Below, piece by piece: positions 38,408 through 42,528 of a stretch of DNA of 42,528 nt. Source of the stretch: Deltaproteobacteria bacterium (GTDB lineage Bacteria; Myxococcota_A; UBA9042); assembly GCA_020632665.1 (NCBI GenBank), contig JACKFC010000035.1:1-42528 (forward strand), written 5' to 3'. The notes beneath the pieces were generated by a model. The model was not told the DNA's origin. It saw only the letters and a program-made list of their open reading frames with translations, and did not search any database. Position numbers and translations under genes: made by a program. Position 1 is the first letter of the stretch, and each line of letters opens with the position of its first letter.

Positions 38408-40963
38408 CTATCGGCCGCGGTGCCGGCCCGGCTTGCCGCTGCGCTCGAGCGCCTCGGCGATGGGCTCGACCCGCCGCACGGCGTCCTGCACCTCGAAGAT
38501 CGCTGGGTCGCTCTCGTCGAGCGCCTCCTCCAACGACTGCAGGCCGAGCTCGGTCGAGCGCACGGCATCGGGCCAACTCGTCATCACCTCGAGCCAGAAC
38601 CCGCCTGCGCCGTTGGCGACCAGGGCCAGCCAGCCCGGTCGGCCGCGCTGTGGGCGACCCGGGACGAGTAGGTCGCCGAGGTGGCGCAGCAGGCCGTGGA
38701 GATTGCGATCGGCCTCGAAGAGCACACCTTCCGGCACGCGCAGCGTCAGGTCGGCGTCCGGTGCGGGGATCGGCATCGCCGGCAGCAAGGCCAGCAGCTT
38801 GCCGAGCGGTGTGCCAGCGGCCCAGGCGTGCTCGCCGGAGACGACACGCGCCTTGAGGCTGAGCAAGCGCGGCTCGATCCGCCGCATCGCAGACGGCGGG
38901 ATTCCGGCCAAGTCGTCGAGCGCGGTGTAGGGGATATCGACCTGAACGCGGCCCCTGCGTTCGACGATCGGCAGGCGAATCTCGTCGATCTCGACCGCAT
39001 CCGGGTACGTCACCCGCGGCGCGCGCTTGGGCTGTTCGCGGCGGGTGCGCAGGCGCAGCTGCTCGGCGAGCTCCGGATTGAAGTCGGCGATCCAATCGGG
39101 CTTCAGCGTGGCCACGACCGAGGCATAGGTCCGCGCCAAGACGATGATCTCGGCGGCGACAAGGAAGCGGGCTTCGGTGCCGAAGCAGCTCGATCCGGGG
39201 TGGACCACCACCCGGGCTTGCCCGACGCCGCGGTATTGCCGGCCCTCGGCGACCAGGATCTGGTCGCGGAAGCCGGCGGCGAACGAGCGGACGACGGCCT
39301 CGGCGTTGCCCTTCGGCGCGCGCTGGCGGCTGGCCTCGTCGCCGACGGGCATGCCGAGGCGCCGGGCGATGTCGCGCAACTGATCGTGGGCGTGGGCGAC
39401 GAAGGCGAGGATATGCGGGTCGGCGTAGACCCGGGTGCAGAAGCGCTCCTTGTCTCCCGCAGCCTCCCAGGCGCGGTAGAGGTGGAGCAGGGTGAGGATA
39501 TCGCCGCGCGGGTCCTGGAAGGCGGCCTGCGCCGCGCGCGCCTCGTTCTCCTGCCCGACGGGATAGAGGAAGGGGCGACGCGCGCTCTGAAAGGCGGCGA
39601 CGAGCAGGACCTCGTCCAGCGCTTCGGGGTGGTTCTCGGCGGCCCAGGTGACCATCACGCCGAGGGGCGGCGAGAGCGGGAAGGGCGTCACCAAGCGTCC
39701 CCGCGCCGTCAGCCGCTGCTCGCTGTCGATCAGCCCCATCCCGACCAGCCAGTCCAGGGCGGCGCGCAGCCGCTGGCGGCTCGGAACGGTCGGCAGCTCG
39801 AAAGCCTCGACGTCCTCGATCCCGAGGTCGATCAGCCGCAGCACGACCTCGCGCAGGTCGAGGCGCAGGATCTCCTCGTCGGCGAATTCTGGGCGCCGAT
39901 CGTAGTCCTTCTTGTGGTAGAGCCGGACGGCGACGCCCGGCGCCGTCCGACCCGCACGGCCAGAACGCTGGTCGCAGCTGGCCCGCGCGATCGGCTCTTC
40001 TTGCAGCGTCCGGATGCCGGTCCGCGGATCGACGCGCGGCACCTTGGCGACGCCGCTGTCGATCACGAAGCGGACGTCGGGCACGGTGATCGAAGTCTCG
40101 GCGAGGTTGGTCGAGAGCACGATCTTGCGCTTGCCGAACTCGCCGAAGACGCGGTCCTGCTCCTCGCGCACCAGGGCGCCGTAGAGCGGGATGATCTCGC
40201 ATCCCCGGTCGATGCGGCGGCGCTGCAGCTCGATGCGGGCGTGCTGAATCGGCGCTTCGCCACTGAGGAAGCAGAGGATATGCCCCGGTTCGCCGGAGCG
40301 GACGATGCGCTCCACCTCGTCGCAGAGGGCATAGAGGCGCTCGTCGCGGTCGTGCTCGAGCGCCGGCGGTCGGTAGCGGATCTCGACCGGGAAGGGGCGA
40401 GCGTCGATGTGCACGGTCGGCACGTTCTGGCCGAGGCCGGAAAAGAAGGTGACGAAGCGCTCGGGGTCCAAGGTGGCCGAGCTGATGACCACCCGCAGGT
40501 CGGCGCGCCGGGCGATGGCGCGGGCGAGCAGGCCCAAGGTCACGTCGATGTTCAGCGTGCGCTCGTGCGCTTCGTCGATCATCAGCACGCCGTAGCGGTC
40601 GAAGTCGTGGTCGCCGCGGGCCTCTTCGAGGAGGATGCCGTCGGTCATGATCTTGATGCGGGTCTGCTCGCTGGTCTGGTCGTCGAAGCGGATGCAGTGG
40701 CCGACCAGGCCGCCGATGGCGACGCCCTCTTCCTCGGCGATGCGGTGCGCGACGCTGGTCGCCGCGATGCGGCGCGGCTGGGTCACGCCGATGACCCGAT
40801 CGGTGATCCCGGCGTGGAGCAACATGCGCGGGATCTGCGTGGTCTTGCCGGAACCGGTGGCGCCTTCGACCACGACGACCTGGTGCTGCGCGATGGCGGC
40901 CAGCAGCTCTGCCTCATGGCGGTAGACCGGGAGCGCCCGGGCCTGTGCGTCGAGATCCTTCAT
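38408..40963 (-). CDS. HrpA-like DEAH-box RNA helicase, short form
   Basis: An 851-residue ATP-dependent helicase. Walker A is GATGSGKT at 34-41, the DEAH box is at 130-133 in DEAHERTLNID, SAT at 162-164, and QRSGRAGRT closes the RecA-like core. An HA2 and OB-fold region follow (LPTVPSRQRLRAAL, then GQARVVVHPGSSCFG). The core matches HrpA, but the length is near HrpB and well below E. coli HrpA (about 1300), so the HrpA-specific C-terminal extension is missing. The last 200 residues differ from both and were not recognised. RNA processing or ribosome quality control is expected. The start ATG lies three bases after the upstream response-regulator/MBL stop. Confidence 0.88.
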   Translation of the reverse strand: MKDLDAQARALPVYRHEAELLAAIAQHQVVVVEGATGSGKTTQIPRMLLHAGITDRVIGVTQPRRIAATSVAHRIAEEEGVAIGGLVGHCIRFDDQTSEQTRIKIMTDGILLEEARGDHDFDRYGVLMIDEAHERTLNIDVTLGLLARAIARRADLRVVISSATLDPERFVTFFSGLGQNVPTVHIDARPFPVEIRYRPPALEHDRDERLYALCDEVERIVRSGEPGHILCFLSGEAPIQHARIELQRRRIDRGCEIIPLYGALVREEQDRVFGEFGKRKIVLSTNLAETSITVPDVRFVIDSGVAKVPRVDPRTGIRTLQEEPIARASCDQRSGRAGRTAPGVAVRLYHKKDYDRRPEFADEEILRLDLREVVLRLIDLGIEDVEAFELPTVPSRQRLRAALDWLVGMGLIDSEQRLTARGRLVTPFPLSPPLGVMVTWAAENHPEALDEVLLVAAFQSARRPFLYPVGQENEARAAQAAFQDPRGDILTLLHLYRAWEAAGDKERFCTRVYADPHILAFVAHAHDQLRDIARRLGMPVGDEASRQRAPKGNAEAVVRSFAAGFRDQILVAEGRQYRGVGQARVVVHPGSSCFGTEARFLVAAEIIVLARTYASVVATLKPDWIADFNPELAEQLRLRTRREQPKRAPRVTYPDAVEIDEIRLPIVERRGRVQVDIPYTALDDLAGIPPSAMRRIEPRLLSLKARVVSGEHAWAAGTPLGKLLALLPAMPIPAPDADLTLRVPEGVLFEADRNLHGLLRHLGDLLVPGRPQRGRPGWLALVANGAGGFWLEVMTSWPDAVRSTELGLQSLEEALDESDPAIFEVQDAVRRVEPIAEALERSGKPGRHRGR

Positions 40964-40966
40964 CGC

Positions 40967-42220
40967 TCAGCGCAGGATGATGTCGAGGCCCTCGGCGGCC
41001 CCGATGACTTCGACGTCCGATCCCTCTTCGGTCGCGAAGGCGCGGCAGGCGTCGATCTTGGCGTCGACCATCTCGTCGTCGTGCATCGGATCGTGCGAGA
41101 AGAGCGCGACACGCTTCGCCTTGGCATGCAGCGCCATCCGCATCGCGTCGAGGTAGGAGGTATGCCCCCAGCCGAGCTTGCTGCGGTATTCTTCGGGACC
41201 GTACTGTGAGTCGGCGATGTAGAGATCGGCGTCCTGCGCCAGCGCCGCGAGGCGGGCGTCTTCCTGCCGGCCGTGCGCCTCGCCGACGCCGCCCTCGGGC
41301 CGCGCCTGGGCCAACATCGTCGCGTAGGGCTCGGTGTCGGTCGCGTAGGTGATGATCTGGCCATCGACCTCGATCCGGAAGCCGAGCGTGACGCCCGGGT
41401 GGTTCATGAACGCCGTCGTCACGTGGAACGGCCCGATCTGCACCGGCTCGCCGCGCAGCTCGTGCACCTCCAGCGCCGCCGCCATATCGCCGAGCGCGAC
41501 CGGGAAATACTCCGGATCCTGCTGGCCCTGGATGACGCGGGCGAAGGGCTTGTCGATCGAGCGCGGGCCGTAGACCCGGACCTTGTTCCCCGGCACGTAG
41601 GCCGGGACGAAGAAGGGGAAGCCCTGGATGTGGTCCCAATGGGTGTGGGTCACCAACATGTCGAGCTCGAGTGGGCGTCCGGCAGCCCGACGCATCAGGT
41701 GCATGCCGAGGCGACGCAAGCCGGTGCCGGCGTCGAGGATCAGCATCTGGTCGCCGTGCTCGATGGTGACGCAAGGCGTATTGCCGCCGTAGCGCACGGT
41801 CTCTGGACCAGGCGAGGCGATCGAGCCACGCACGCCCCAGAAGCTGACCCGGGTCCGCCACCAATGCTTGTTCAGCGCGTCTTCGAGCGCGGCGGGGTCG
41901 AAGGGCTTGGTCAGCACCGCGTTGGCGCCCATCGCCAGCGCCTGGCGCTGATCGTTGGCGAACGATTTGCTGGTCAAGACGATGATCGGGGTGGCGCGCG
42001 TCGCGAAGTCGGCGCGCAGTCGCTCGATGACCTCGAAGCCGTGCATCCGCGGCATCAGCAGGTCGAGGACGATGGCGTCGAAATGCTCACGCTGGGCAGC
42101 TTCGAGGCCGGCCGCACCGTCGTTCGCCTCGATCACCTCGTAGCCGCGCTGCTCCAGCGCGACCCGCACCAGGGCGCGGTACTCTTCGATGTCTTCGATC
42201 AGCAGCAGGCGTCGTGCCAT
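40967..42220 (-). CDS. Response-regulator receiver fused to MBL-fold hydrolase
   Basis: A 417-residue fusion. The REC domain (1-118) has acidic pair E9/D10, phospho-acceptor D53, T83 and K105, all present. The MBL domain (about 124-417) begins VSFWGVRGSIASPG and has metal motif H192-x-H194-x-D196-H197 (THTHWDHIQGFPFF), then NHPG, TYATDTEP and FSHDP. It matches the protein at 1876-2778 along its length. A sensor kinase would phosphorylate D53 to control the hydrolase directly; none is in the window. The ATG was chosen for GGGAGGA upstream; the longer frame from 42280 lacks a ribosome site. It is followed by the helicase gene three bases downstream. Confidence 0.92.
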   Translation of the reverse strand: MARRLLLIEDIEEYRALVRVALEQRGYEVIEANDGAAGLEAAQREHFDAIVLDLLMPRMHGFEVIERLRADFATRATPIIVLTSKSFANDQRQALAMGANAVLTKPFDPAALEDALNKHWWRTRVSFWGVRGSIASPGPETVRYGGNTPCVTIEHGDQMLILDAGTGLRRLGMHLMRRAAGRPLELDMLVTHTHWDHIQGFPFFVPAYVPGNKVRVYGPRSIDKPFARVIQGQQDPEYFPVALGDMAAALEVHELRGEPVQIGPFHVTTAFMNHPGVTLGFRIEVDGQIITYATDTEPYATMLAQARPEGGVGEAHGRQEDARLAALAQDADLYIADSQYGPEEYRSKLGWGHTSYLDAMRMALHAKAKRVALFSHDPMHDDEMVDAKIDACRAFATEEGSDVEVIGAAEGLDIILR

Positions 42221-42251
42221 CGCCGGTCCTCCCAGCAAAACGTCGGCGCAG

Positions 42252-42280
42252 ACGGTAGCGCAACGGTCGCGGCGGAACAA
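42252..42280 (-). promoter_or_regulatory. Putative promoter for the REC-MBL/helicase unit
   Basis: Minus-strand TTGTTC and TACCGT are 17 bases apart in the 60-base gap before the REC-MBL start. The upstream hexamer abuts the previous gene's stop codon. Confidence 0.3.
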
Positions 42281-42528
42281 TCAAGGCAGCGGCGGTGTCG
42301 ACGTCACCACGTAGGGGTCGACGATCTCCGCCTTGCCGTCGCGCCACCGGCTGACGAAATGGAGATCCTGCGTCATCGCTTCGTAGCTCGCCGGCGTGCC
42401 GCTGTGGTCGGCCTTCTGCACCTTGTCGCCCTTCTTGTCGCGCAAGCGGTCGAATTGGAACGCGCCGACCGTGACCTTCTGGCCCGGCGCGACCTCGACG
42501 TTGGCGCTCACAGGCAGGGCGATGCCCT
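42281..42528 (-). CDS. 3' end of a gene of unknown function (partial)
   Basis: The frame is open to the right edge, so at least 82 C-terminal residues are seen and the start lies outside the window; the GTG at 42511 is only an internal candidate. The visible part (ANVEVAPGQKVTVGAFQFDRL, a Lys/Asp-rich turn, DPYVVTSTPPLP) looks like a small beta-rich domain, with no recognisable motif. The product may be a secreted or lipoprotein-type protein, by analogy with the neighbourhood. The stop lies 60 bases before the REC-MBL start. Confidence 0.6.
   Translation of the reverse strand, partial: GIALPVSANVEVAPGQKVTVGAFQFDRLRDKKGDKVQKADHSGTPASYEAMTQDLHFVSRWRDGKAEIVDPYVVTSTPPLP

Overview
The window is about 42.5 kb of GC-rich (roughly two-thirds G+C by eye), densely coding chromosomal DNA. 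Two DUF2330-type surface proteins end in a Cys, a hydrophobic stretch and an Arg cluster, like the MYXO-CTERM anchor. There is also a membrane-tethered Ser/Thr kinase, an FHA protein, many lipoproteins, and Cys-repeat proteins with Asp/Thr-rich linkers. Together these point to a myxobacterium or close relative (Myxococcota or a neighbouring former deltaproteobacterial lineage); I cannot place it more precisely. I see no rRNA, tRNA, CRISPR, integrase or insertion sequence. No gap between genes exceeds 200 bases. The largest are 21364-21561, 3156-3330, 10338-10505, 32298-32435 and 7555-7680, and all but the last are divergent promoter regions.

Layout. 1-1913 (+): the 3' part of a DUF2330/MYXO-CTERM-like protein, then a fumarylacetoacetase-family hydrolase. 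1876-3155 (-): an FHA protein and a metallo-beta-lactamase (MBL) fold hydrolase. 3331-4515 (+): a lipoprotein built of about 40-residue helical repeats. 4516-7554 (-): IscA/ErpA-type Fe-S carrier, thiolase and Xaa-Pro aminopeptidase. 7681-10337 (-): a lipoprotein, a DUF481-type outer-membrane protein and leucyl/phenylalanyl-tRNA-protein transferase. 10506-11888 (+): Ser/Thr kinase with an N-terminal zinc ribbon and C-terminal membrane anchor.

11968-19619 (+) is a probable envelope lipid or lipoprotein export operon: ABC ATPase, two unlike FtsX/MacB-type permeases, a LolA-like periplasmic protein, an outer-membrane barrel and a Rieske oxygenase. 19627-21363 (-) is an alpha/beta-hydrolase lipoprotein. 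Divergent from it are a Cys-rich thioredoxin lipoprotein and an unusual outer-membrane-barrel/thioredoxin fusion (21562-24552, +). 24481-32297 (-) holds a cobalamin-type radical SAM/DUF2344 protein, a large polytopic membrane protein, a degenerate-SDR/DegT aminotransferase fusion and a GT2 glycosyltransferase, the last three overlapping by 4 bases. 32436-38401 (+) holds a small envelope protein, a complete DUF2330 protein, a secreted protein with two somatomedin-B-like domains and about twelve Cys repeats, and an aldo/keto reductase. 38408-42528 (-) holds an HrpA-like DEAH helicase, a response-regulator/MBL fusion and the 3' end of another gene.

The most distinctive points are these. The same MBL hydrolase family is wired to two different phosphorylation readers, FHA in one locus and REC in the other. 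A barrel/thioredoxin fusion sits beside a thioredoxin lipoprotein. A complete export cassette ends in a Rieske oxygenase. A bacterial protein carries somatomedin-B-like domains. Functions rest on motifs read by eye; no database search was possible.
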